Origin: Dehalococcoidia bacterium
Lineage (GTDB): Bacteria; Chloroflexota; Dehalococcoidia; DSTF01; JACRBR01
Assembly: GCA_021731085.1 (NCBI GenBank)
Contig: JAKFYB010000016.1
Coordinates: forward strand, 1 to 64,000
DNA length: 64,000 nucleotides
Direction: 5' to 3'
The position numbers and the translations under genes were made by a program. The first letter of the stretch is position 1. Every line of letters starts with the position of its first letter. Shown one piece after another: positions 48,920 to 57,539 of the stretch. The notes under the pieces were generated by a model, which saw nothing but the letters and a program-made list of their open reading frames with translations, had not been told where the DNA came from and did not search any database.

Positions 48920-50671
48920 ATGCCAGCACCGCTGGCGACTTCGACACACGACAGCACGATCGCCGTTGCGAGCGACGTTCCTGTTGCCGCGTCCGATCAG
49001 GTCGGTGGCACGGATCTCCGCGCGCGTGTTTCGGCGTTCGTCTCGAACTGGTGGCCACTTGCGCTGATCGGGCTCATCGCGATCGCGGCGCGCTGGAGGT
49101 ACATCACCGGCTACCACGACAGTTACGGCTCCGGCGATGCGCACTTGATGCTGACGCGCGCGCTGTTCGTCAGCCGCTGGGATCTGGAGCCGAGCGGTGG
49201 CGTCGGTGCGGCGGGCGGGATCTTCGCCAACCCGCCGCTGATCCCCTTCATGCTCGCCGGATTCTCGAAGGCGACGACGATTCCGCTGACTGACACGCCC
49301 GTCATCCTTGGCCCGCTGATCGCGTTGCTGGGGCTCTTCGCCCTGTACGGCGTGCTCTGCCGCGCCTTCGACCGCACGATCGCAGTCATCAGCGTCGTGC
49401 TCGTGGCGATGCTTCCGCGCTTCGCGTTCGACTCGACGGAGCCGGACAAGGTGATCTACGTCGTCAGCTTTTTCGTCATCGCGCTGTTTTTCCTGTACGA
49501 AGGCCAGCAGCATCCGAAGCGCTTTCTTGCGGCGGGCCTGTTCATGGGACTGGCGCTGTTCTCGTATACGACGGCGCTCTTGTTTCTTCCCGTGTACGCA
49601 CTATCCCACGTGGCGCTGTCGCGCGGCGATCGAAGGAAGACGTTCGATCCCTGGTTCGTGGGATCGTGCGCGATCGTGCTGGCGTTTTTCGCCGCCTACA
49701 CGGCGTTGGACGCGAGCTTCACGTCGTCGCCGGGCCCGATTCCGGCGGCGGTGCCAATCGCGGCGGGACAGCTCGCACCGATCGAGGCAATCGATGGCGC
49801 GGCCGACCTGCCAACGCCACTCGCGCCACCGGACGATGACTCACTCTTCTCCAGCCAGTTCGAGCGCTACTGGGAGAATTTCACGGGGCTTGCGGGCGAC
49901 GGCTTCCGTGGCAGCGCCTGGGATGTGTATCTCGACGGCATCCGCGCGCAGCTCCTCGACCCGGTGTACATCGCGGCGATTGCCGGCTTCGTGCTGGCGC
50001 TATGGCACATCATCGCCCGCCGTAAGCTCGAGATGGCGCCGCTGGCATTGTGGATGGCCATCGTCACTGTTGCGTTCGCCGTCCAGCTGCCGGCGCCGTC
50101 ACATCCGACGCGATACCCCTCGTACGTGACGCCCGTCTTCGTCGTCATGGCCGTCTTCGCGCTCGTCTGGACGGCGCGCCAGGTCGCTGCGCGACTCAAG
50201 CTCGAACCGGTGTACGGCCTAGCGATCGCGGCGCCGTTCCTCGCGTGGATCGCGTTCTCGTACGCGACGGCGCCGCAGCAGGGCATCCGGCCCTTGTACG
50301 CGCAGCACATCACGGCAGCGGACTACGTCAACGACAACGACTTGCTCGCCGATGACGCGCGGCTCCTTTATCTGGGCTGGCCGTCGTACACGTACGGATT
50401 GCTGGACGGCGGCGCAGATCCGGAGCACTTACGTACGTTTGGGTGGCAGCGCGTGAACTTCGGGGCGTACCAGTTCGATCCCGCCGTGCGCTACTACCTC
50501 TACGACGACTTCAACGACGACTACTTCGGCGCGGGCAAGCGCATGCTGCAACAGCTCGACTTCGGCTTCACAAAGGAAGAGATCTCCACCTTCTGCACTG
50601 CGCCGACCGCGCCGAATGGGATCGAGACCTGCGCCGGCCACGTGACGCTCTACCGCATCACACCCAAGTAG
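48920..50671 (+). CDS. Polytopic membrane glycosyltransferase (GT-C/ArnT-STT3-like)
   Basis: 583 residues, ATG after GGGGAGA. About 11 membrane segments starting near residue 45. The first extracytoplasmic loop has YHDSYGSGDAHLMLTRALFV, with the D-x-H/D-type acidic motif of GT-C enzymes. STEPDKVIYVVSFFVIALFF and PSHPTRYPSYVTPVFVVMAV are typical inner segments. A C-terminal outer domain of about 130 residues includes QHITAADYVNDNDLLADDAR. It probably transfers sugar from a polyprenyl carrier on the outer face. Same strand and region as the sulfotransferases. Confidence 0.78.
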   Translation: MPAPLATSTHDSTIAVASDVPVAASDQVGGTDLRARVSAFVSNWWPLALIGLIAIAARWRYITGYHDSYGSGDAHLMLTRALFVSRWDLEPSGGVGAAGGIFANPPLIPFMLAGFSKATTIPLTDTPVILGPLIALLGLFALYGVLCRAFDRTIAVISVVLVAMLPRFAFDSTEPDKVIYVVSFFVIALFFLYEGQQHPKRFLAAGLFMGLALFSYTTALLFLPVYALSHVALSRGDRRKTFDPWFVGSCAIVLAFFAAYTALDASFTSSPGPIPAAVPIAAGQLAPIEAIDGAADLPTPLAPPDDDSLFSSQFERYWENFTGLAGDGFRGSAWDVYLDGIRAQLLDPVYIAAIAGFVLALWHIIARRKLEMAPLALWMAIVTVAFAVQLPAPSHPTRYPSYVTPVFVVMAVFALVWTARQVAARLKLEPVYGLAIAAPFLAWIAFSYATAPQQGIRPLYAQHITAADYVNDNDLLADDARLLYLGWPSYTYGLLDGGADPEHLRTFGWQRVNFGAYQFDPAVRYYLYDDFNDDYFGAGKRMLQQLDFGFTKEEISTFCTAPTAPNGIETCAGHVTLYRITPK

Positions 50672-50703
50672 GCCCCCAACCCCTAACGACCACCGACCAC
50701 CAA

Positions 50704-51495
50704 CTACACGCGCGCGTGGATGACACCGTGCGGCCAGCCGCGGCGCCCGTCACGGCGGTTCAGGTCGAACGTCGTGTGCAACTTCACATCGCGGAAGCCG
50801 CTGCGTTCCACCATCTCGATGAAGCCTGCCTTTGTCGGCAGCCAGAACGTGTCGTCCATCTCCGTATGCACGAGTGCCGCGAACTTCACGCCCGTCTGCT
50901 TCTTGCGCAGGCGCATCGCGGTGCCGAGCAGGCGCTCGTACAGCGACAGCAGCGGCTCGTGATAGTACGCCGTCGCGATGATCACGCGATCGCCGGCGAC
51001 GCGGCGCAGGCCCTGCAGCGCGAGCAAAGGGTCGGTGAGGTGCAACAGCAGGCTGCCGCAAAAGACGAAGTCGTACGTGCCAAATTCTTCCGGCGTCAGC
51101 TCGTAAATGCTGCCGTCGCGATGCTCCACCTTCGAGCCGAGCATCTTCTTTGCGGCCTCGAAGCGCGTGACGCCGCGCGTGACACCCTGCCCGAACCGCT
51201 CGACCTCGTGCCACGGCACGTCGGGATACGCAGGCACGTCGACGGCAGTGACGGACGCCGCACCCCGGCGCTCGAACTCGAACGAAAAGAAGCCATCGGC
51301 CGGCCCGACGTCGATCACCGACTTGCCGTCGAGCCTCGCCGGAAAGCCATACCTCGCGACGTACGGCCGGTGGTCGTACTCGCCGGGCGTGACGATGCGG
51401 CCACCGCCCTCTTTCGGCAAGTCGATCGTGTGATACCAGTAGCGCCCTTCGATGAGGCGCGACACGTCGTCCGCCTTCGTCGCGTCGTCGCTCAT
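50704..51495 (-). CDS. SAM-dependent methyltransferase (CmoB/DUF1698-like)
   Basis: 263 residues from ATG 51495 overlapping the previous stop (ATGA). GRYWYHTIDLPKEGG and KSVIDVGPADGFFSFEFERR (SAM loop) recall CmoB-type methyltransferases, followed by YDFVFCGSLLLHLTDPLLAL and a C-terminal TKAGFIEMVERSGF. In a polysaccharide locus it may methylate a sugar or terminate a chain; direct evidence is absent. It is the last gene of the minus-strand operon from 56044. Confidence 0.82.
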   Translation of the reverse strand: MSDDATKADDVSRLIEGRYWYHTIDLPKEGGGRIVTPGEYDHRPYVARYGFPARLDGKSVIDVGPADGFFSFEFERRGAASVTAVDVPAYPDVPWHEVERFGQGVTRGVTRFEAAKKMLGSKVEHRDGSIYELTPEEFGTYDFVFCGSLLLHLTDPLLALQGLRRVAGDRVIIATAYYHEPLLSLYERLLGTAMRLRKKQTGVKFAALVHTEMDDTFWLPTKAGFIEMVERSGFRDVKLHTTFDLNRRDGRRGWPHGVIHARV

Positions 51496-52094
51496 TTCGC
51501 TGCGCCTGCCGGCTGCTTGATCGCCCGCAAGGTCAGCACAGCTTCCTCGATCCCGACGATCGGGCCCCAGAAGCGCTCGCACGCGTACTGGTAGCTGCGG
51601 TTCTTGTTGGCGAGCGCGTCAAAGACCATGTTCAGGATGCGGCGCGGCCGTTTGTAGGAGTTGGGATCGGTCTGGCGGTCGGTCAGCGTGAAGTTGAGTT
51701 TCGCCTTCTCGATCCGGAAACGTGCTGGCGAGTAGTAGGAGAACACGAGGCCATCGAAGTAGGTGTCGTCGAAGTACGCGAACGTCGCGATCGAGAGTCC
51801 GCGTTTGTGCGTCGGGTCCTTCCACACCATGAAGGGCGAACTTGCGTGCGGCACCTTCACGTAGGCCTTGCCGCCGTGCTTGAGCACACGCCACATCTCG
51901 CCCATTGCCGCCGGAAAGTCATCCAGGTGTTCGAGTACGTGGTAGGCGTACAGGCCATCGAGGCTGTCGTCCTGGAACGGCAGCCCGCGCGACATATCGG
52001 CGACGACATCGACGCCGGGTATCGGCACGATGTCCATACCGTACGTACCCTTCATCTTGCGCCCGCCGCACCCCAGGTCCACCACAAAGCTCAT
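51492..52094 (-). CDS. SAM-dependent methyltransferase (methyltransf_11 type)
   Basis: 200 residues; GAGGGG before the ATG. Core blocks VVDLGCGGRKMKGTYGMDIV, GLPFQDDSLDGLYAYHVLEH, VLKHGGKAYVKVPHASSPFM. Small cytosolic methyltransferase, linked by a four-base overlap to the next gene. Probably modifies the glycan or its precursor. Confidence 0.85.
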   Translation of the reverse strand: MSFVVDLGCGGRKMKGTYGMDIVPIPGVDVVADMSRGLPFQDDSLDGLYAYHVLEHLDDFPAAMGEMWRVLKHGGKAYVKVPHASSPFMVWKDPTHKRGLSIATFAYFDDTYFDGLVFSYYSPARFRIEKAKLNFTLTDRQTDPNSYKRPRRILNMVFDALANKNRSYQYACERFWGPIVGIEEAVLTLRAIKQPAGAAK

Positions 52095-52191
52095 GCAACC
52101 CCTCTGCCCAGTACAACGCCCGTAAGCGCGCCAGTATATTCCAGCCGTCCGTCAAGTACCGCCAACGCAGCCTGCACAAGTAACACGCGGA

Positions 52192-53178
52192 TCAGCGCTT
52201 GCCGTACACCACGAAGGCGTCGAACGGCAGAAAGACCCCAGCGTCTGAGAACACTTCGTCCGCAAATCGCAATTCGTCGAGGTATTGCTCGCTGAAGAAG
52301 CTGGCTTGCGTCGATGGCCGCAGGGCCGGAATCATCCGCCGTGCACGGTTGATGATGCGCTGTCGCAGAACGGCAGTCTTGCCGGGCGTCCTGCGGTCGG
52401 CGGGCTGCGCGAACAGCATCATGCCGATAATCGTGCTAGCCGTCCGCCGCTCGATCTCGCGCAGCTCGCCCGCCATCACGTCGAGGATGTCGCCGGACCG
52501 GATACCGCAGAACGGGCTGCGCTCGGCGTCATCCTCATTCGTCCAGATGAGGCCGGGCTGGCGGCCAGGCTGGCGGGCGATATCGCGGTTGTACAAATCC
52601 TCGAAGATGCGCTTCTTCGCGCCACTGAACCGGTACTGGGTCTCGCCGACGTAGTCCTGCAGGAAGAAGCGGCCATCTGGCGTCAGGGCGCGGTTGATCT
52701 GCGCGCCGGCGTGTTCGAGGTTGATAACGTGATGCAACGTGCTCGAACTGACGATGAGGTCGTACGCGTTCTCCTCCAACTCCGCAAAGTTGAGGTCGGC
52801 GGCGAGCGTGTCGATTCGACCCGGGAACTTCGCGCCGAGCACCTGCTGCCAGCGTTCGAGGCTGCCCGCCGAGATATCGCAGATCGTCACGTGAATTTCC
52901 GGCATGTTGGCGAGCAGATACGCGTCCTGCGCCATACCGCTGGTGCCGAGAAAGAGCGCGCGCTTGTACGCGCCGGTGCGTGCGATGGTCGCATACCACG
53001 GTGTCGCGGCATCTCCCGTAAAGCGCTCGTTCGTGTACTGCTCGATGACGCTGTCGCCGCCCTGCTCCTCCACACGCTCGAGGAAGCCGACGTCGCGGCC
53101 CTGCCAGAACTTCGCCTCCGCGCGCGAAAGTTCGAGATATGTCGGATCGTCCGGCGTCACATGTGTCAGCGCGTCCAT
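52192..53178 (-). CDS. SAM-dependent methyltransferase, larger type
   Basis: 328 residues from ATG 53178, overlapping the preceding acyltransferase gene by 13 bases. N-terminal helical part (YLELSRAEAKFWQGRDVGFL), then AYKRALFLGTSGMAQDAYLL (SAM loop), VTICDISAGSLERWQQVLG, AYDLIVSSSTLHHVINLEHA and LTPDGRFFLQDYVGETQYRF. The C-terminal extension of about 100 residues may recognise the acceptor. Third methyltransferase of the cluster. Confidence 0.83.
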   Translation of the reverse strand: MDALTHVTPDDPTYLELSRAEAKFWQGRDVGFLERVEEQGGDSVIEQYTNERFTGDAATPWYATIARTGAYKRALFLGTSGMAQDAYLLANMPEIHVTICDISAGSLERWQQVLGAKFPGRIDTLAADLNFAELEENAYDLIVSSSTLHHVINLEHAGAQINRALTPDGRFFLQDYVGETQYRFSGAKKRIFEDLYNRDIARQPGRQPGLIWTNEDDAERSPFCGIRSGDILDVMAGELREIERRTASTIIGMMLFAQPADRRTPGKTAVLRQRIINRARRMIPALRPSTQASFFSEQYLDELRFADEVFSDAGVFLPFDAFVVYGKR

Positions 53179-53840
53179 CGCTGCTCCGGACCAGGCGACG
53201 CCGCGTCGGTAGGCGCGACGATAGGCGTTACATTCGCGTCGTTTGCGCCCAGCAGAAAGCGGCTCGGCATGCCCGTCGCGATGATCCGCGCCGGTACGCC
53301 GGCCGCGACAGAGCCAGCAGGCACGTCCGTTTCGACAACAGCTCCCGCGCCGATCTGCGTGTCCTTTCCGATGGTCACACGCCCAATGATGGTCGAATGC
53401 GAACCGATGAACACTGCAGGCTCGATTGTCGGCCCGTGCGCCTCGCGGTCGCGCGGCCGGATCGTCACCCACGGTGTGATCACACAACCCGCGCCGATCG
53501 ATGCCTCTCCTTCGATCGTGATCGCGCCATGCGGCACGTACACGCCTGGCTCGATCACGACGAGATCGCCGATACGCGCCTTGAACATCCACGCGCAAAG
53601 TTCGCGCAGTGCGGTCGGCAGGATCGGAACGCCAGCATTGTGAATGGCGCCCCGAAGACGGTAGAGCGCCATCGCAATGAAGTCGCCGGACTGCACGAGC
53701 AGACGCGCGACATTCAACCACTCCTGGCGGCGCGAGGTGAACCGGAAGCGCTCGCCGCGATTCGCCGCGAAGGCGATGCCATCCGCGCGCAGCGACCGGC
53801 CCAGCGGCGGATGACGGCGGCGCACATCGCGATCGTTCAT
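53166..53840 (-). CDS. Left-handed beta-helix acyltransferase (serine-acetyltransferase-like) 1
   Basis: 224 residues from ATG 53840 (overlap ATGA). An N-terminal helical region (ADGIAFAANRGERFRFTSRR, then LYRLRGAIHNAGVP) precedes hexapeptide repeats: IGDLVVIEPGVYVPHGAITI, IGAGCVITPWVTI, VFIGSHSTIIGRVTIGKDTQ, IGAGAVVETDVPAGSVAAGV. Likely O-acetylates a sugar with acetyl-CoA. Catalytic His candidates are YVPHG and SHSTI. Confidence 0.84.
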   Translation of the reverse strand: MNDRDVRRRHPPLGRSLRADGIAFAANRGERFRFTSRRQEWLNVARLLVQSGDFIAMALYRLRGAIHNAGVPILPTALRELCAWMFKARIGDLVVIEPGVYVPHGAITIEGEASIGAGCVITPWVTIRPRDREAHGPTIEPAVFIGSHSTIIGRVTIGKDTQIGAGAVVETDVPAGSVAAGVPARIIATGMPSRFLLGANDANVTPIVAPTDAASPGPEQRWTR

Positions 53841-54304
53841 GTTCCGACAATCCGCAACGAAGGCGCACCGGCGGCGGACACTGGACGCGCCGGAATGCCG
53901 GCGACGGTAGTGCCGTCTGGGACGTCGTGCGTGACGACGGAGCCCGCTTCGATCACAGCGCCATCGCCGACGTGCCACGCGCCGAGGATCGTCGTGTTCG
54001 CGCCGATCGTCACATCGTCACCAATCGTGGGGCCGTGGTAGCTGCCGGCGCGCGTGCCGATCGCCACATAGGCCCCGATCGTGGCGCGCTTGCCAATCGT
54101 CGTAAAGCCGCCGATAACAACGTTGCCGCCCGGCAGTCGCAAGCCATCGCCTAGCACAACATGGTCGTCGATGTTGACGCCAAAGAACGCGACGGATGCG
54201 CGATTCAGGAACTGCGGAATGAGCGGGATGTTGTACTTCCGCAGCCTCATCCGAACCCTGTACACGACAACCGAAGTTGATGCGCCACGCATTCCTTCCG
54301 TCAT
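53837..54304 (-). CDS. Left-handed beta-helix acyltransferase (serine-acetyltransferase-like) 2
   Basis: 155 residues from ATG 54304 (overlap ATGA with the exporter ATPase). MRLRKYNIPLIPQFLNRASV is followed by hexapeptide coils: NIDDHVVLGDGLRLPGGNVV, IGKRATIGAYVAIGTRAGSY, HGPTIGDDVTIGANTTILGA and VVTHDVPDGTTVAGIPARPV. The shape is that of SAT/WcaF-type sugar O-acetyltransferases. Paralogous in fold to the next gene, with low similarity. Confidence 0.84.
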   Translation of the reverse strand: MTEGMRGASTSVVVYRVRMRLRKYNIPLIPQFLNRASVAFFGVNIDDHVVLGDGLRLPGGNVVIGGFTTIGKRATIGAYVAIGTRAGSYHGPTIGDDVTIGANTTILGAWHVGDGAVIEAGSVVTHDVPDGTTVAGIPARPVSAAGAPSLRIVGT

Positions 54305-55248
54305 CGCCCTGACTCCGCCAGTTCCTGCGCCTGAGCACCCGCACGGAGAGGCTCCAACAGTTCGCTCAGTTCTTCGGCGCTGAGATTCTCCCGCAGCGCG
54401 CGCTCGACGAGGTTGCCGGCCATGCCCCGCCGAAGCGCCTTCTGCATGATCGGATTGTCGTTCGACAGCACCTTCATGTATTCGCCGATGACTTCAACGG
54501 GATCGCCATCGAACTTGATCTCGCCGCGCTGCAGCATGATCACGCGGTCGGCGAAGTCGACAAGCGAATCGATGTTGTGCGTGACGAGGATCACCGTCGT
54601 GTTCTGCTGGCGCAGTGACTTGAAGTGGTTAAAGCACTTCTCCTGGAACGCCGCGTCGCCCACCGCCAGCACTTCATCGACGAGGAGAATATCCGGCAAC
54701 ACGTGTATCGCCACCGAGAATCCCAGCCGCAAGAACATGCCACTCGAGTACGTGCGCATCGGCTGGTCGATGAAGTCGCCGAGGCCGGAGAAGTCGATGA
54801 TGCTCGGGAGCGCGTTGATCGCGTCTTCCTTCGACATGCCCATGAACAACGCGTTGATGTACGCATTCTGGCGCCCCGAAACAGCGGGGTGGAAGCCCGC
54901 CCCAAGCTCAAGCAGCGCCCCGTAGGTGCCGTCGATCATGACCGTGCCCGTCGTTGGTGGCGATATACCCGCAAGCACGCGGAGCAGCGAACTCTTGCCG
55001 GATCCGTTTGGGCCGATGATGCCGAGGATCTGGCCATGCGGCACCTGCAGGTTGATGTCATTGAGGGCAGTGAACGGACGTTTGCCCGTGACCTGTCGAA
55101 AGAAGCGCCGCGGCTTCATCATGTCCCGCACCGTCAACGGCTTCGTCGCGTCCAGCGTGTACTGCTTCGACACGTGTTCGAGCTGAACCGCGAACGGAGA
55201 AGTGACGCCATGCGGCGTGCCGCTAGATGGCGTGCGACTAAAGCGCAT
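54301..55248 (-). CDS. ABC-2 polysaccharide exporter ATPase (Wzt/TagH-like)
   Basis: 315 residues from ATG 55248, overlapping the permease end by 11 bases; GGAAGGAA upstream. Walker A GIIGPNGSGKSSLLR, signature region RTYSSGMFLRLGFSVA (YSSGM, typical of the polysaccharide/teichoic-acid exporter class), Walker B ILLVDEVLAVGD, H-loop VTHNI. A short tail of about 60 residues follows the NBD, so the large carbohydrate-binding domain of some Wzt proteins is absent. It powers export of the glycan made by this cluster. Confidence 0.92.
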   Translation of the reverse strand: MRFSRTPSSGTPHGVTSPFAVQLEHVSKQYTLDATKPLTVRDMMKPRRFFRQVTGKRPFTALNDINLQVPHGQILGIIGPNGSGKSSLLRVLAGISPPTTGTVMIDGTYGALLELGAGFHPAVSGRQNAYINALFMGMSKEDAINALPSIIDFSGLGDFIDQPMRTYSSGMFLRLGFSVAIHVLPDILLVDEVLAVGDAAFQEKCFNHFKSLRQQNTTVILVTHNIDSLVDFADRVIMLQRGEIKFDGDPVEVIGEYMKVLSNDNPIMQKALRRGMAGNLVERALRENLSAEELSELLEPLRAGAQAQELAESGR

Positions 55249-56044
55249 CGGCCATGTTCCTTCCCAGTGCACGAAGGGCGTAGATGCCGATCGCAAGGGA
55301 CGCGATTGTGAAGAGAACCGATGGCCACATGTCGACGTTCGGCGCCTCACCAAACATCAACAATTGGCGCCAGGCTTCGATCAACGGCGCGATCGGGTTG
55401 AGCTTGAGGATCCACTGGTATTCATCCGGAACACGTGACATCGGGTAGATGATCGGCGTCAGGTAGAACAGCAGCGTCAACAGCGAGTTCAATGCTGGCG
55501 TGAGGTCGCGCACGTACACGGTCAGCGTCGCGATGCCGATCGCCAAACCGCAGAGCAGCGCGAACTGCAGCGCGACGAGGATGGGAATGCCAATCAGCCA
55601 CTCCCAGTGTGGGTTGACGCCCGTGAAGAGGAGGATGCCGATGAGGATGGGGAGCGTTACGAAGAACTCGATCGTGCCGCCAACCACCACAGACAGCGGC
55701 AGGATGATCCGCGGGAACTGGACCTTCTTGATCAGGCCTGCGTTGCCGAGAAACGCCCCGGAGCTGCTGAAGACCGTTCCCTGAAACCAGAACCACGGAA
55801 ACAGCGCCGACAGCAGGAAGGCGCCGTGATTGTCGATCCCGACGTCGAGCACCTGGCCCATCGCAAAGTACAGAACAATGCCGAGCAGCAGCGGCCGTGC
55901 GATCCACCAGAAATAGCTGAGGAATGCGCCGCTGTACTTGACGCGCACATCGCGCATTGTGATCGCGACAAGCAGGTCCCAGGCCGAGGATGAAGGGGCC
56001 GCCGTCGCCGCGAACCGGCCCGGCGCTGCCGTCGTCGTTGCCAT
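55238..56044 (-). CDS. ABC-2 polysaccharide exporter permease (Wzm/TagG-like)
   Basis: 268 residues, six hydrophobic segments. VAITMRDVRVKYSGAFLSYF WWIARP is the usual N-terminal amphipathic block of ABC-2 exporters; later blocks include LFPWFWFQGTVFSSSGAFLG, IKKVQFPRIILPLSVVVGG and YLTPIIYPMSRVPDEYQWIL. With the ATPase it exports a complete lipid-linked polysaccharide across the cytoplasmic membrane. First gene of the minus-strand export/modification operon; a 196-base gene-free stretch with no clear promoter lies upstream. Confidence 0.92.
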   Translation of the reverse strand: MATTTAAPGRFAATAAPSSSAWDLLVAITMRDVRVKYSGAFLSYFWWIARPLLLGIVLYFAMGQVLDVGIDNHGAFLLSALFPWFWFQGTVFSSSGAFLGNAGLIKKVQFPRIILPLSVVVGGTIEFFVTLPILIGILLFTGVNPHWEWLIGIPILVALQFALLCGLAIGIATLTVYVRDLTPALNSLLTLLFYLTPIIYPMSRVPDEYQWILKLNPIAPLIEAWRQLLMFGEAPNVDMWPSVLFTIASLAIGIYALRALGRNMADAL

Positions 56045-56240
56045 ACGTCTTCTCGCGGCCGCGCGTGCCTGACGCAGACATCGCTACGTACCGAATCGGG
56101 CGGGTACATACCCGTCAACAGCTTCGAGTGTCCACGATCATAACACGGTCTAGTTGACACGCATTACACGCTGTGCACGCGGTGCACGCGATAAAGGAAG
56201 GCCATAACACGTCTGCGAATCAGGCTTGTCGCTATGCGGG

Positions 56241-57359
56241 TCAGGCCGCCTGTGCGAGCGAGGGAGACAACAGCACACGCGCCTTGCCGTCGCGCTTCGC
56301 CTGACCGAGCGCCTGGTCGGCACAGTTGACCGCGTCGTCGAGCGATTCGGTCGTGATGGGGTACACGGCGACGCCGGCGCTGAGGCTGATGCCCGTGGCC
56401 GTGCGTACCTGGTCGAGGCTGCGTTGGCCCATCATCATCGCATCTGCCGTCGAGTCGACATGCGCAAGCACGATCAGTTCGTCGCCGCCATATCGGGCCA
56501 CGGCATCCGCATCACGGAAGCACTTACGCAGCTCTTCACCGATGGCAATGAGCACCGTATCGGCGTGGACGTGTCCTCTTGTTTCGTTGATCTGCTTGAA
56601 GTTATCGACGTCGTACATGATGACGGCGAGCGGACGCGTCGGCGTGTTGTGCGCGTCGAGGATTTCGCGGAAGCGGCGCCGATTCTGCAGGCCGGTCAGC
56701 GGGTCGGTCATCGACGCCTCCAACACCATCTCGCGCAGCTTGCGCGTGCTGGTCGAGATCACGTCACAGTTCATCGCCGTGAAGATCGCCATGATCGAAG
56801 CGACGACGGACAACTGCACGTTCATCTCACCGCGCCCAAGGCTGTCGGCGATCGCAATACCAGCCCACATGTTGGCGACGGCGAACACGGCGAACGCGAC
56901 GACGTACTTGGTGGAGTGAAACGTTGAGAGCGACATGATGATCAGGTAGTAGCCGACGAAGATCGGAAAGTCCGGCTGCGCGACCGCAATGATCGCCAGC
57001 GTGACGACGAACACATCGCTGAACGGGCTGACATCGCGATGAATCCAGGTCTTGTCAGGCCAGCGGATGCAGATGCCGAACATCGCGCAGGCGTACACCA
57101 GCAGCCCGACGCTGCTCACCAGCCACCACGCAAACTCCATAGGCAGGACGCCAAGCAGGATCAGCGCACAGTACGTGAGCGCAATAACGACGCGCAGGGC
57201 GACAGCTCGCGGCCAGTAGTCCGGGTCGACGACATCCACCAGCGGCACGTGCGACGCGTGCGAAACGAGCGCGCTTTCCGTGGCCGCCCCATTCGGTTCG
57301 GTTGTCTGCTGTCGACGCTCGTGCTTCATCGTCGCCTCGGGTTTCCTGCCCATGCGCAT
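56241..57359 (-). CDS. Membrane-bound diguanylate cyclase (GGDEF)
   Basis: 372 residues from ATG 57359 with GGAGCGC upstream. About six membrane segments between residues 55 and 200, then a GGDEF domain: TDPLTGLQNRRRFREIL, YDVDNFKQINETRGHVHADT and ARYGGDELIVL. The inhibitory I-site is present as RDAD five residues before GGDEL. It should make c-di-GMP with product feedback. The membrane part is a sensor of unknown type. It closes the right side of the polysaccharide locus, mirroring the giant c-di-GMP protein on the left. Confidence 0.9.
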   Translation of the reverse strand: MRMGRKPEATMKHERRQQTTEPNGAATESALVSHASHVPLVDVVDPDYWPRAVALRVVIALTYCALILLGVLPMEFAWWLVSSVGLLVYACAMFGICIRWPDKTWIHRDVSPFSDVFVVTLAIIAVAQPDFPIFVGYYLIIMSLSTFHSTKYVVAFAVFAVANMWAGIAIADSLGRGEMNVQLSVVASIMAIFTAMNCDVISTSTRKLREMVLEASMTDPLTGLQNRRRFREILDAHNTPTRPLAVIMYDVDNFKQINETRGHVHADTVLIAIGEELRKCFRDADAVARYGGDELIVLAHVDSTADAMMMGQRSLDQVRTATGISLSAGVAVYPITTESLDDAVNCADQALGQAKRDGKARVLLSPSLAQAA

Positions 57360-57501
57360 TGCGCTCCGCGCTCCTTTGTAATTGTCGGCATTGAGGCTGC
57401 GTCCCGATAAGACACGGTGTATGCCAGACGCCCTCCGGCTCATGTTTGTCCGTGGGTGCCTACACCCAAAGTGCATCGCCCAGGCGCGCGCGACATGCCG
57501 A

Positions 57502-57507
57502 TATACT
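57502..57507 (+). promoter_or_regulatory. Candidate -10 box for the M16 peptidase gene
   Basis: TATACT 33 bases before the chosen TTG start. RNA starting near 57514 would exclude an upstream ATG at 57495 and keep the AGGGGAG ribosome site, so it supports the TTG. No good -35 box. Confidence 0.45.
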
Positions 57508-57539
57508 CGAGCGAAAACACGCAGCCAGGGGAGAACACA

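Noticed and set aside
56153-56158. Promoter -35 box TTGACA on the plus strand
   Set aside because: No -10 box at 16-18 bases and no plus-strand gene follows; the next genes are on the minus strand.
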